Assembly (NCBI GenBank): GCA_014208095.1
Contig: JACHMT010000004.1
Span: 620,001-684,000 of the forward strand
Direction: 5' to 3'
Source of the DNA: Actinospineispora eucalypti
Lineage (GTDB): Bacteria; Actinomycetota; Actinomycetes; Mycobacteriales; Pseudonocardiaceae
DNA length: 64,000 nt
This document shows, in pieces, positions 1 through 7,803 of the stretch (position 1 is its first letter; the number at the start of each line of letters is the position of its first letter). The notes below the pieces were generated by a model. It had not been told where the DNA came from and did no database searches. It worked only from the letters and a program-made list of their open reading frames with translations. Made by a program: the position numbers and the translations under genes.

Positions 1-1
1 T

Positions 2-214
2 TACGTCAAGGTGTGGTCGGAGGACGAGTTCGCCGGCGGAGCCTGGGCGTCCGCCCGGCCGGGGCAGCTGCGTTGGGTCCTGCCGGCGGCGCGGGCGCCG
101 GAGGGCCGGCCGCACTTCGCCGGGGAGCACACTTCGGTTTCCGTCGCGTGGATGGACGGGGCGCTGGAGTCCGGCGAGCGGGCCGCGCGGGAGATCATTG
201 GAGGACCGACGTGA
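2..214 (+). CDS. Flavin-containing amine oxidase, C-terminal fragment
   Basis: The last 70 residues of a flavin amine oxidase; the rest lies upstream of the window. The end of the family's FAD-binding fold is visible: a WSEDEFAGGAWA stretch followed by PGQ, then HFAGEHTS and WMDGALESGERAAREI, the usual C-terminal motif that closes over the flavin. Such enzymes oxidise primary or secondary amines to imines with release of hydrogen peroxide; the substrate cannot be told from this fragment. The stop codon overlaps the GTG start of the next gene by 4 nt, so the two are probably co-translated. Confidence 0.85.
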   Translation, partial: YVKVWSEDEFAGGAWASARPGQLRWVLPAARAPEGRPHFAGEHTSVSVAWMDGALESGERAAREIIGGPT

Positions 215-717
215 CGGATGCCAAGGCGGTGTGCGCGCGCTCGATGGAGATCATGGCGAACGGCACGCCGGCCGACTTCGCCGAGGTGATCCACCCGGAC
301 GCGTACAACCGGGAGTCGGTGGACGAGCCGCCGGCGTCGCGCGGGCGCGGGCCGGACGCGTTCTACGCCACAGCGTTGTGGCTGCGCGCGACCTTCTCGG
401 ACATGCGCTGGGAGGTGCACGAGGCGGCCCAGGACGGCGACCTGGTGGCGCTGCACACCACCATGTACGGGCGGCAGACCGGCCCGTTCGTGCCGTACGA
501 CGAGAACGGCCGGCCGGCGAGGGCGTTCGCGCCGACCGGCCGGCGGTTCGCGGTGCGGCACACGCACTGGTTCCGCGTCGCCGACGGGAAGGTCATCGAG
601 CACTGGGCGAACCGGGACGACATGGGCATGGCGCTGGCGCTGGGCTGGCTGCCGCCCTCGCCGCCGCACCTGCTGCGCTCCCTGCTCGCGCTGCGCCGGG
701 CCAGGAGAATGTCATGA
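211..717 (+). CDS. SnoaL-like / ester cyclase family protein
   Basis: A 168-residue protein of the NTF2-like SnoaL fold. It shows the typical order: an N-terminal helix (AVCARSMEIMANGTP), a central HEAAQDGDLVALHTTMYGRQ strand pair, and a C-terminal RHTHWFRVADGKVIEHWANRD block, the signature of the ester cyclase/SnoaL subgroup. Family members are small cone-shaped proteins used as cyclases, hydrolases or binding proteins; the function here is not fixed. The GTG start overlaps the upstream amine oxidase stop as GTGA, which decides the start and suggests one operon. It may process or bind a product of the amine oxidase, but that is inference. Confidence 0.8.
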   Translation: MTDAKAVCARSMEIMANGTPADFAEVIHPDAYNRESVDEPPASRGRGPDAFYATALWLRATFSDMRWEVHEAAQDGDLVALHTTMYGRQTGPFVPYDENGRPARAFAPTGRRFAVRHTHWFRVADGKVIEHWANRDDMGMALALGWLPPSPPHLLRSLLALRRARRMS

Positions 718-748
718 TCACGGACGGGATCGTGACGGGAGTGGTGGC

Positions 749-1174
749 ATGCGTCGGTTGATCATGTTCGTGGTGCTCGCGGCGGCGCTCGCGGGCTGTG
801 CGGAGGTGCAGCCCGCCGCGGCGGCGCCGCCGCCGGGGTGCTCCGGGTACGTGCGCACCGAGCTGTTCTTCGGCACCACCCGCCAGGGTGGCCCGGAGAT
901 CAGCGACGCGGAGTTCCGCGCCTTTCTGGACGCCGAGATCACGCCGAGGTTCCCGGACGGGCTGACCATGCTGACCGGGTTCGGCCAGTTCCGGGGCGCG
1001 GACGGCAAGCTGGCCCGGGAGCGCAGCCAGGTCCTGGTGCTGCTCTACCCGGTCAACACGGCGCCGGACAGCGGCACCAAGATCGACCAGATCCGCGAGC
1101 TCTACAAGCGGAAGTTCAACCAGGAGTCGGTGCTGCGCGCCGACGACCCCGAGCCGTCCTGCGTGTCCTTCTAG
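749..1174 (+). CDS. DUF3574-type lipoprotein
   Basis: A 141-residue secreted lipoprotein. Residues 1-17 form a short signal peptide ending in a lipobox (LAGC, Cys17), so it should be lipidated and held on the outer face of the membrane. The mature part begins with an Ala/Pro spacer and continues with YVRTELFFGTTRQGG and FLDAEITPRFPDGLT, the core of the DUF3574 family. The function of that family is not known. It lies 31 nt after the SnoaL gene with a GGGAG ribosome binding site, so it may belong to the same transcript. Confidence 0.8.
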   Translation: MRRLIMFVVLAAALAGCAEVQPAAAAPPPGCSGYVRTELFFGTTRQGGPEISDAEFRAFLDAEITPRFPDGLTMLTGFGQFRGADGKLARERSQVLVLLYPVNTAPDSGTKIDQIRELYKRKFNQESVLRADDPEPSCVSF

Positions 1175-1530
1175 CCTTGATCGCCATCTGTGGCGGCTCT
1201 GCGGTGGCCGAGTGGGTGATCGCCATTCGTGGCGGTTCAGCCTCGATTTTCGACGCTGAACCGCCAGAAACGACGATCCCCGCCGCCTCAACGGTCACTC
1301 TGGTTGCACGAAAGGAACGCCGTGGGGTTTGACCTTGCCGCAACCCCCACCACGTACCTCCCATGAGACAGTCGGGCGAGCCCCGGCAGACCAACCCACC
1401 CGCGCCGTCCAAGCCGCTCCGAATCCTGCGCGCCCGAAAACCGCCGGATCTGCTCCCCCTCCGCTGTGAGAGGGATCCGGCAACAGCCTCATTTTCGCTG
1501 CTCATCCACCACAGACAGCGATCAAGGACA
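1174..1530. repeat. Intergenic element with imperfect inverted ends
   Basis: Non-coding. The left end (about 1174-1195, CCTTGATCGCCATCTGTGG) and the right end (about 1509-1530) are inverted copies matching at about 18 of 22 positions. Inside, a second direct copy (from about 1218, GATCGCCATTCGTGGCGG) faces an inverted copy (about 1258-1279). At about 1401-1416 there is a lone copy of the GCCGTCCAAGCCG end motif that also bounds the elements at 25.1-25.5 and 47.7-48.0 kb. No open frame here looks real. Confidence 0.55.
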
Positions 1531-1598
1531 TCCCGTTGCGGCCTTGCCGCCGCGCCGTTGGGCAACAGTCTCGGTTGGTGGAGCGCCGGTGGTCAAAT

Positions 1599-1668
1599 TC
1601 ATGGTCATCAGGACATGGTGGTCGTTGCCGGGGAGTTCGGGCGACCGTGACGTCCTGATGACCATGAA
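1599..1668. repeat. Palindromic intergenic repeat (about 70 nt)
   Basis: An inverted repeat with arms ATGGTCATCAGGAC (1601-1614) and GTCCTGATGACCAT, separated by a GC-rich loop. Related palindromes occur at 25306-25474, 40741-40803 and 41163-41228, all outside genes. It lies directly upstream of the YbjN gene, so it could act as a terminator or as a folded leader; no T-run follows the stem. Confidence 0.65.
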
Positions 1669-1707
1669 GCGCGTCGGCCACCACCCGGCCGGCTATCCTG
1701 CGTGATC

Positions 1708-2211
1708 ATGGCTGATGACGCGGAGATCGAGCGGCTGGACGCGCTGATCGCGGCGGCGCTGGACGACGCCGAGGTGTCCTACCAGCGGCACGGCGTGGGC
1801 CGGTTCCTGGCCACGCTGCCCGGCACCGCGCGGCTGCAGACGCCGACCTGGCTGATCGTGGCCGACCACGCGCTGCTGGTCGGCGCGTTCGTCTGCCGGC
1901 GGCCGGACGAGGGCCACGAGGACGTCTACCGGTTCCTGCTGCGGCGCAACGCCAAGCTGTACGGCGTGCACTACTCGCTGGACAAGGTCGGGGACATCCA
2001 CCTGGTCGGCCGGATCGGGCGGCACGCGGTGACCGCCGAGGAGATCGACCGGCTGCTCGGCCAGGTGCTGGAGGCCGCCGACCGGGACTTCAACCAGCTG
2101 CTGCGGCTGGGCTTCGCCACCTCCATCCGCCGGGAGTGGGCCTGGCGGGTGGACCGGGGCGAGTCGCTGGCCAACCTGCGCGCCTTCGAAGATCTGGTCG
2201 ACACCGACTGA
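1708..2211 (+). CDS. YbjN-domain protein
   Basis: A 167-residue cytosolic protein of the YbjN family (type III secretion chaperone-like fold). The N-terminal half carries TWLIVADHALLVGAFVCRRP and the second half LYGVHYSLDKVGDIHLVGRIG, both typical. In M. tuberculosis a YbjN protein (Rv0487) lies between mshA and gpm1; here too it precedes gpmA, with a DUF4349 gene and a hydrolase in between. An ATG at 1708 is chosen over the GTG two codons upstream because the family usually begins just before the acidic ADDAEIERLD helix. Function in actinobacteria is unproven. Confidence 0.8.
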   Translation: MADDAEIERLDALIAAALDDAEVSYQRHGVGRFLATLPGTARLQTPTWLIVADHALLVGAFVCRRPDEGHEDVYRFLLRRNAKLYGVHYSLDKVGDIHLVGRIGRHAVTAEEIDRLLGQVLEAADRDFNQLLRLGFATSIRREWAWRVDRGESLANLRAFEDLVDTD

Positions 2212-2308
2212 GACGCCCGACTGAGCGTTATGCATTCGTGATGTAGACGGGACAACCCGACTGGTTCGTCGCGCCGTCTCACCCGTAACCGGGGAGATGG
2301 GGGCGGTC

Positions 2309-3295
2309 ATGAACAGGTGGCAACGGGCGACTCGTCGGCTGCCCGTCCGGCTGCTGGCCGCCGGGGTCGCGCTGGTCGTGGTGACCTGGCTCGCGGCCGC
2401 CGCACTGACCGCGCCCGGCTCCGGTGCACCGGCCGGCCGCGATGCCGTATCGAGTGGAGGCTCGTCGGGGGCCGCTCGACCCGGCATCGCGGCCGGTCCG
2501 GCCGAGGCGGACGCGCCGGCGGCCAAGCTGGACCAGCGGGCCGCGCCGATGCCCGCCCCGGCCCCGGGGGCGCCGGCACCGGTCAACCCCGACCTGATCG
2601 GCCAGGAGCGCGCGGTGGTGCGCACCGCGCGGCTGACCCTCGACGTCGCCGACCCGCCGGCCGCCTCGGCCCGGGTGCGGGCCGCCGCCTGCGGCTTCGT
2701 GGCCAACGAACAGACCCGGGACCGCGCCGCCAACCTGACCCTGCGCGTGCCGGCGACCCGGTTGGACGAGCTGATCGGCCAGCTGACCGGCCCGGGCGGG
2801 GTGGGCAGGGTGACCGACCGGGCCGAGCAGGCCGAGGACGTCACGGACCAGATGGCCGACCTGGAGGGCCGGCTGAACAACCAGCGGGCCAGCGTGGCGC
2901 GGATCAGGGCGCTGCTGGAGCGGGCGGTCACCGTCGGGGACGTGGTGGCCATCGAGTCCGAGCTGACCCAGCGCCAGGGGGAGCTGGAGTCGCTGGAGAA
3001 GCGGATGGCCGCGGTTTCCGGCCGGGTGGCGTTGGCCACCCTCACGGTCACCCTGAACCCCGAAGCTCCGCCGCCTCTGGCCGAGGCCCCCGGCGGATTC
3101 CTGGCCGGCCTGGCGGCCGGCTGGCGGGCATTCCTGGCCACCGGTACGGCGGTGTTGACCGTGCTCGGTGTGCTGGCGCCGTTCCTGGCGGCGCTGGCGG
3201 TGATTGTCGGGCTCCTTCTCGGCGCGCGGGGGACGCTGCGCCGGGGCCGCCGGGCGGCTTCTGGGGAGTCGGCCGCTACCGGTAGCGGCGGTTAG
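2309..3295 (+). CDS. DUF4349 membrane protein
   Basis: A 328-residue membrane-anchored protein. It has an N-terminal membrane segment (about residues 11-32), an Ala/Pro/Gly-rich spacer to about residue 95, and a DUF4349 domain. That domain starts at RAVVRTARLTLDVADP and contains a long coiled coil (DQMADLEGRLNNQRASVARI, ELTQRQGELESLEKRM). A second strong membrane segment follows near residues 270-305, then a basic tail. The topology fits an extracytoplasmic coiled-coil domain tethered at both ends. The role of DUF4349 is unknown. A start at 2297 is also possible; 2309 has a G-rich Shine-Dalgarno at better spacing. Two perfect hairpins follow the gene and could end its transcript. Confidence 0.75.
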   Translation: MNRWQRATRRLPVRLLAAGVALVVVTWLAAAALTAPGSGAPAGRDAVSSGGSSGAARPGIAAGPAEADAPAAKLDQRAAPMPAPAPGAPAPVNPDLIGQERAVVRTARLTLDVADPPAASARVRAAACGFVANEQTRDRAANLTLRVPATRLDELIGQLTGPGGVGRVTDRAEQAEDVTDQMADLEGRLNNQRASVARIRALLERAVTVGDVVAIESELTQRQGELESLEKRMAAVSGRVALATLTVTLNPEAPPPLAEAPGGFLAGLAAGWRAFLATGTAVLTVLGVLAPFLAALAVIVGLLLGARGTLRRGRRAASGESAATGSGG

Positions 3296-3311
3296 GGAGC
3301 CCGATTACGGA

Positions 3312-3442
3312 CGGAGTGGCCCAAGTCGATGAGGGGGAGTCATGTCCTTGGGCCACTCCGCTTACACCGCCCCGGCATCTCGCAAAAAGGGGGACAGGAG
3401 ATGCCGGGACGCCTGCTCACGGCCCACGGGGGACGGGCCGTG
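3312..3442 (-). ncRNA. Candidate 6C-type small RNA with three C-loop hairpins
   Basis: Read on the minus strand, three perfect stems follow one another, each with a CCCCC run in its loop: 3442-3418 (8 bp), 3408-3371 (11 bp, loop reading CTGTCCCCCTTTTTGC) and 3360-3312 (14 bp). Hairpins with C-rich loops define the actinobacterial 6C RNA (known as B11 in mycobacteria), which pairs with G-rich mRNA sites. The CCCCC, T-run and GCGAGATGCCGG order matches what I recall of that RNA. The plus-strand alternative is simple terminator hairpins for the DUF4349 gene, but no T-tract follows them. The exact ends are uncertain. Confidence 0.55.
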
Positions 3443-3485
3443 ATGCCCGGTGATGCGTCAGGACTGAAGTCGCATCCCCGAGAGA

Positions 3486-3513
3486 AAAGTAACCCTGGCA
3501 GCGACGCTGTCAC
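3486..3513 (-). promoter_or_regulatory. Candidate sigma-70 promoter for the small RNA
   Basis: On the minus strand GTGACA (3513-3508) and TACTTT (3491-3486) are spaced by 16 nt and point at the C-loop hairpins, about 45 nt upstream of the first one. Both boxes are near the housekeeping consensus. A small GATGCG/CGCATC hairpin lies between promoter and first C-loop stem. Confidence 0.35.
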
Positions 3514-4011
3514 GATGCAAGGGGGCGCGGTTGACCAATTCAGGTGGTCCTAACTACCGCTCACCGTTAACAATCGGTGTCGCGTGCCTACTTCCAGCCG
3601 CACCGCGCCTAGGTGCAACAACCGTCCAAAGTGGGTTCTACGAGGGCAAAAACAACCTGGCTACAGTAGGGGTAGCAGCGGTATTAACTATATAACCGTG
3701 TCGATAGTTGATAGCGAGGCATAAATAACCGCCGCAAAAAGAGTAGCCTAGAATCACTCATTCGGGCGAGATCTGTTTGGAGTTTCGAACGATCGGATTG
3801 CCGACCGTCTCAGTTGGTGCACCGAAACTCCTGGATGCCCCCGGTTCGCCTTCTCTGACCGGTCTCAGCGGGCTTTTCCGCGGATGGCCGGTTGCTGTCG
3901 GTGAGCGGTCGTGTGAAGAGAGTGCGCGGGCGCGGTGTCCCGGTCGCGCGCCGAACGGTCGGGCATGGCACCGTTGCGGAGTCAATCGCGAATTCTCCAG
4001 CCCGAGGAACG
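3514..4011. other. AT-richer intergenic region, no gene seen
   Basis: About 500 nt clearly lower in GC than the surroundings, especially 3540-3770 (stretches such as TATTAACTATATAACC). No reading frame has actinobacterial codon bias. It probably holds the promoters of the small RNA (minus) and of the hydrolase (plus), but I cannot assign a plus-strand promoter with confidence. A frame open from 3892 would add 40 Arg-rich residues to the hydrolase and looks untranslated. Confidence 0.4.
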
Positions 4012-4737
4012 GTGGCGACCAAGGTGACGAGCACGCACACCGAGCGGATCACGGCCCACGACGGCGGCACGTTCGACGCGTTCTGCGCGGTTCCGGACGG
4101 CGGTCGGGCACCCGGTGTGCTGTTGTTCCAGGAGATCTTCGGCGTCAACGAGAACATGCGCGGGCTGGCCGAGCGGATGGCCGACGCCGGCTACCTCACG
4201 CTGGTGCCGGACATGTTCTGGCGGATCGAGCCGGGCTTCGAGCGGCGTGACGAGTCGGGGATCGCGGACGGCGTCGAGATGGTCCAGCGGCTGGACCGCG
4301 AGCTGGCCGCGGCCGACATGACCTCCACCTTCGCCCACCTGCTCGGCATGCCCGGCTGCACCGGCAAGGTGGGCGCGGTCGGTTTCTGTCTCGGCGGGGT
4401 GCTCACTTACACCTGCGCGGCGCTGGCCCGGGTGGACGGGCGTGGGTTGGACGCCGCCGTGCCGTACTACGGCTCGGGCATCCACGAGATGCTCGACTGG
4501 GCGGACCGGATCACCTGCCCGATCATGTTCCACTACGGCGTCGCCGACCCGTACATCCCGGTGGAGGCGGTGGCCCAGGTGGCGGCCGCGTTCGCCGACC
4601 GCCCGGACGCGATCGTGCACCGCTACGACGCCGGCCACGCGTTCTCCAACTGGGACGCGCCGTCCCTGTGGGACAAGGCCGCCGCCGACCTGGCCTGGGA
4701 ACACACCCTCGCCTTCCTCGCCGAACATCTGCATTAG
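4012..4737 (+). CDS. Dienelactone hydrolase family protein
   Basis: A 241-residue alpha/beta hydrolase of the dienelactone hydrolase family. The nucleophile elbow GFCLGG supplies a cysteine, as in dienelactone hydrolases rather than serine hydrolases. A later HYGVADPYIP segment carries the acid, and HRYDAGHAFSNW the catalytic histidine. The early FQEIFGVNENMRGLAERMADAGY block is typical. Members hydrolyse dienelactones or other esters in the cytosol; the substrate is not known. The GTG at 4012 follows a GAGGAAC ribosome binding site and gives the normal family length. It sits 11 nt before gpmA and is likely co-transcribed with it. Confidence 0.88.
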   Translation: MATKVTSTHTERITAHDGGTFDAFCAVPDGGRAPGVLLFQEIFGVNENMRGLAERMADAGYLTLVPDMFWRIEPGFERRDESGIADGVEMVQRLDRELAAADMTSTFAHLLGMPGCTGKVGAVGFCLGGVLTYTCAALARVDGRGLDAAVPYYGSGIHEMLDWADRITCPIMFHYGVADPYIPVEAVAQVAAAFADRPDAIVHRYDAGHAFSNWDAPSLWDKAAADLAWEHTLAFLAEHLH

Positions 4738-4748
4738 CCTGGGGAACC

Positions 4749-5492
4749 GTGAGCGACGCGTATCAGCTGATCCTGTTGCGGCACGGCGAGAGCGAGTGGA
4801 ACGCCAAGGGGCTGTTCACCGGCTGGGTGGACGTGCCGCTGTCGGCCAAGGGCGAGGGCGAGGCGCGCCGGGGCGGCGAGCTGCTCGCCGAGTCGGGAAC
4901 CCTGCCCGACGTGCTGCACACCTCGCTGCTGCGCCGCGCAATCTCCACCGCCAACCTGGCCCTGGACGCCTGCGACCGGCACTGGATCGAGGTGCGCCGG
5001 GACTGGCGGCTGAACGAGCGGCACTACGGCGCGCTGCAGGGCAAGAACAAGAAGCAGACCCGCGAGGAGTTCGGGGACGAGCAGTTCATGCTCTGGCGGC
5101 GCTCCTACGACACCCCGCCGCCGCCGATCGAGCCGGGCAGCGAGTTCGCCCAGACCGACGACCCGCGCTACGCCGGCCTGAACGCCCCGCGCACGGAATG
5201 CCTCAAGGACGTGGTGGCCCGGATGCTGCCGTACTGGGAGTCGGCCATCGTGCCGGACCTGCGCGCCGGGCGGACCGTGCTGGTCGCCGCGCACGGCAAC
5301 TCGCTGCGCGCGCTGGTCAAGCACCTGGACGGGATCTCCGACGCCGAGATCGCCGGCCTGGACATCCCCACCGGCATCCCCCTGCGCTACCAACTCGACG
5401 CCGACCTGCGCCCGCTGACCCACGGCGGCGAGTACCTGGACCCGGAAGCCGCCAAGATCGCCGCCGCCGCCGTAGCCAACCAAGGCCGCTAA
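4749..5492 (+). CDS. gpmA: 2,3-bisphosphoglycerate-dependent phosphoglycerate mutase
   Basis: A 247-residue glycolytic enzyme that interconverts 3- and 2-phosphoglycerate through a phosphohistidine. The LLRHGESEWN motif at residues 8-17 contains the phosphorylated histidine (His10), and VAAHGNSLRALVKHLDG holds the second active-site histidine. RLNERHYGALQGKNK is the family signature around the catalytic glutamate. Length is normal. GTG start after GGGGAA. In M. tuberculosis gpm1 is followed directly by senX3; here a repeat array and an ESX accessory operon lie between. Confidence 0.96.
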   Translation: MSDAYQLILLRHGESEWNAKGLFTGWVDVPLSAKGEGEARRGGELLAESGTLPDVLHTSLLRRAISTANLALDACDRHWIEVRRDWRLNERHYGALQGKNKKQTREEFGDEQFMLWRRSYDTPPPPIEPGSEFAQTDDPRYAGLNAPRTECLKDVVARMLPYWESAIVPDLRAGRTVLVAAHGNSLRALVKHLDGISDAEIAGLDIPTGIPLRYQLDADLRPLTHGGEYLDPEAAKIAAAAVANQGR

Positions 5493-5497
5493 CCCCC

Positions 5498-5648
5498 CAT
5501 ATCGCTGGTTTCCCCAGCCCATATCGCGGGTCTGCCCACCTCATGTCGCGGGTTTCAGCGTGGCATGTCGCGGGTTTCAGCATGGCGAAACCCGCGACAT
5601 GTGCCGGCGAAATCCGCGACATGACGGGCGTGGGGTAGCGATATGGGG
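5498..5648. repeat. 22-nt-unit repeat array, CATRTCGCGGGTTT family, copy 1
   Basis: Four direct 22-nt units start at 5498, 5520, 5542 and 5564. Each opens with a core close to CATRTCGCGGGTTT followed by about 8 variable bases. The array then reverses: inverted cores (AAACCCGCGACATG and variants) run to the end. The array fills the whole gap between the convergent gpmA and EspG genes, so it could fold into a long hairpin and end transcription from both sides. Related arrays are at 19067-19215 and 33213-33473. Confidence 0.85.
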
Positions 5649-6467
5649 TTAGGCGAGGACGCGTAGGTCGGGGGCGGTGTGTAGGGCGTCGGTGAGCTCT
5701 CGCCACTGGTGGGCCAGGCGCTGGGGGTCGGTGGGGGCGACCGTGACCGTGCCGGCCTTGCGCAGGAGCATGAAGTGGCCGCTGCCGGTGCGGTGGAAGC
5801 CGATCACCCACGGCGCCCGGCGTTCCGGGCCGCCGTAGCGGGCGGTGGCGCCGAGTTGCCCGCCGCCGAGGATGCCCGAGCACATCCGGGCCAGTGAGTT
5901 CGCCGCCTGCCGGTCCACGCCCAGGGCCCGCAGCTCGTCGGTGAGCGCCGCGAAGCCGTCCCCCTTGGCCAACCGGGACGCGGCGGTGTCCAGCGTGTCG
6001 GCGGGGATGTTCACCGGGGTGCCCTCGCCGGGGGTGATCGGCCCGAGCAGGTCGAGCAGCGCGCCGGCCACCCTGGAGCCGTCCAGCGGGCGCAGCCGGA
6101 TCGGCCCGGCCCCGTCGTGACTGAGCACGATCGCGCCCTGGGCGCCGGCCACCGCGCCGACGCCGAGCACCGGCCGGCCGGCGCCGGAGGGGTTCGCGTA
6201 CCGGATGTCCAGGTGGTAGTCGGCCTGCGCGATCACCCGCAGCAGACCGACCAGCACCGGCGCCGGGCGCGAGCCGTCGGAAAGGCCCCGTCGGGACAGC
6301 CCGGCCATCGCCTCCCGCAGCAACCCGTCGGCCCCGGCCCGCTCGGCCGGGGTCCAGCCGGGGCGGCGCAGCCGGAACAGCACGGGGGTCTCGCCCAACC
6401 GGAGCGCCTCCCAGCAGGCCAGCAGCTCGGTCGGGGTGAGTTGGATGGCCGCCGGGTGGCGGTTCAC
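5649..6467 (-). CDS. ESX secretion-associated protein EspG family
   Basis: A 272-residue cytosolic protein of the EspG family, the chaperones that bind PE/PPE substrates of type VII (ESX) secretion and keep them soluble until export. The opening IQLTPTELLACWEALRLGETP, the DYHLDIRYANPSG strand region and the closing GSGHFMLLRKAGTVTVAPTD are characteristic of actinomycete EspG proteins. The GTG at 6467 overlaps the stop of the PPE-like gene as GTGA and is preferred to a GTG one codon upstream. Its partner is probably the PPE-like protein encoded immediately upstream. Confidence 0.85.
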   Translation of the reverse strand: MNRHPAAIQLTPTELLACWEALRLGETPVLFRLRRPGWTPAERAGADGLLREAMAGLSRRGLSDGSRPAPVLVGLLRVIAQADYHLDIRYANPSGAGRPVLGVGAVAGAQGAIVLSHDGAGPIRLRPLDGSRVAGALLDLLGPITPGEGTPVNIPADTLDTAASRLAKGDGFAALTDELRALGVDRQAANSLARMCSGILGGGQLGATARYGGPERRAPWVIGFHRTGSGHFMLLRKAGTVTVAPTDPQRLAHQWRELTDALHTAPDLRVLA

Positions 6468-7798
6468 CACGGTTCCTGGTCCGGCCCGAGCACCGGCGGC
6501 ACCGCGTCGTCCCCGATACCGGCGCTGAACGGCTCGTCGCTGGGCAGGAAGACGTTGTTGCGGTGCTGTCGATCCCCGGACAGCATTCCGCCGGCCAGCG
6601 GCATACCACCCGGTCCGATGCCCGGTCCGATGCCGGGGACCCCCGGACCGATGCCCGGGCGGCCGCCCGGGCCGGTGCCGCCGGGTGCCGGTTCACCGGC
6701 CAGCCCGGGCCCGTACGGCCGTTCCGGCGGACCGAGCCCGCGCGGCACGCCCGACTGGCCCGGCTGGTTCGGCCCGCCGGCCTGGCCGGCCTGGTTGGGT
6801 CCGCCGGTCTGGCCGGGCTGGTTGGGTCCGCCGGTTTGACCCGGCTGGTTGGTCCCGCCGGGGAGGCCGGTCTGGTTCGGTTGGTTGGTCCCGCCGGGAA
6901 GGCCGGTCTGGTTGGGCGCACCGGGCGGGCCGGACTGGTTGGGTAGGCCCGACCGGCCCGGCGGGAGCGGCGGCTGGCCCGGACGGCCCGGTTCGCCGAA
7001 GGGCGGTGTCCCCGGCGCCCGGCCCGGTGCGGGCGGACGGGCGGAGTGGCCGGACGGCGGCCGCAGGCCCGGGAAGCCCGGGACCGGCAGGCCGGAGGGG
7101 CCGGGTTGCCCCGGCGCGGGCGAGTGGCCGGGCCAGGCGCCCGGAGGGGCGGCCGGCGGCGCCGACGGCGACAGGTCCGCCAGGTCGGTCGGCGCGGGAC
7201 CGGGATGAGCACCGGGCGGGCCGAGATGCCGGGGGCCGGGCACGTTCCCGGATCGGCCATCCCCCGGGCGGGTCGGCGGGAGAACCGGGTCCAGGGTGGG
7301 GAACGCGTCGACCGCGGCGCGGGTGTTCGCGTCGTGCGCCGAGTAGGCGGCGAACGCGGCCTTGGTGGCCGCCGCGTTGTCCGCCACGGCGGCCGCGTGG
7401 TCGGTCACGCCGAAGTACCTGGTCGGGAACATGTCGTCCCAGATGGTCGGCGGCGGCACCGGCTTCGGCGGGACGATCTTGGGCTTCATCTCGGCGAACG
7501 AGCTCGCGTAGTCCTGCACCCGCTCCCCGCCGTTGCCGGCGGCCGGCGCGCCCCGCTCCGCCCACCGGATGACCCGGTGCATCGCCGACGCGCTGGCGTC
7601 CGCCGCCGCGCCCTGCCAGTCGGCGCCCGCCGCGCGCAGCGCCCGGCTCACCCGTTCCGCCGACCCGGACGCCCACCTGTGCAGCGAGCGCAGCCCCGCG
7701 ACCGAGGGATCCACCACGCGGACGCCCGGCCCGCCGTGCACCTGCTCGTAGAGCCGGCGGAGGTCGGAGCCGTCGTCGTAACACAGGTCCTCGGTCAT
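6464..7798 (-). CDS. PPE-like ESX substrate with Pro/Gly/Gln repeat tail
   Basis: A 444-residue candidate ESX substrate. Residues 1-180 are helical and resemble the PPE/WXG domain of non-mycobacterial actinobacteria (LRSLHRWASGSAERVSRALR, DWQGAAADASASAMHRVIRW with the W-x-G turn, then AFAAYSAHDANTRAAVDAFP). From about residue 185 on it is low-complexity Pro/Gly-rich sequence, including a run of NQPGQTGGP-type repeats (about residues 285-355). The C-terminus ends in an acidic segment (DEPFSAGIGDDAVPPVLGPD). It starts 5 nt after the DUF3558 lipoprotein gene and overlaps the EspG gene, so the four ESX-related genes form one operon. A secreted or surface role is inferred. Confidence 0.75.
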   Translation of the reverse strand: MTEDLCYDDGSDLRRLYEQVHGGPGVRVVDPSVAGLRSLHRWASGSAERVSRALRAAGADWQGAAADASASAMHRVIRWAERGAPAAGNGGERVQDYASSFAEMKPKIVPPKPVPPPTIWDDMFPTRYFGVTDHAAAVADNAAATKAAFAAYSAHDANTRAAVDAFPTLDPVLPPTRPGDGRSGNVPGPRHLGPPGAHPGPAPTDLADLSPSAPPAAPPGAWPGHSPAPGQPGPSGLPVPGFPGLRPPSGHSARPPAPGRAPGTPPFGEPGRPGQPPLPPGRSGLPNQSGPPGAPNQTGLPGGTNQPNQTGLPGGTNQPGQTGGPNQPGQTGGPNQAGQAGGPNQPGQSGVPRGLGPPERPYGPGLAGEPAPGGTGPGGRPGIGPGVPGIGPGIGPGGMPLAGGMLSGDRQHRNNVFLPSDEPFSAGIGDDAVPPVLGPDQEPW

Positions 7799-7803
7799 GG
7801 CGC

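Noticed and set aside
3371..3408. The GGGGGAC hairpin loops as a cyclic di-AMP riboswitch on the plus strand
   Set aside because: The ydaO-type conserved core is missing and the next plus-strand gene is a hydrolase over 600 nt away; the minus-strand C-loop reading fits better.
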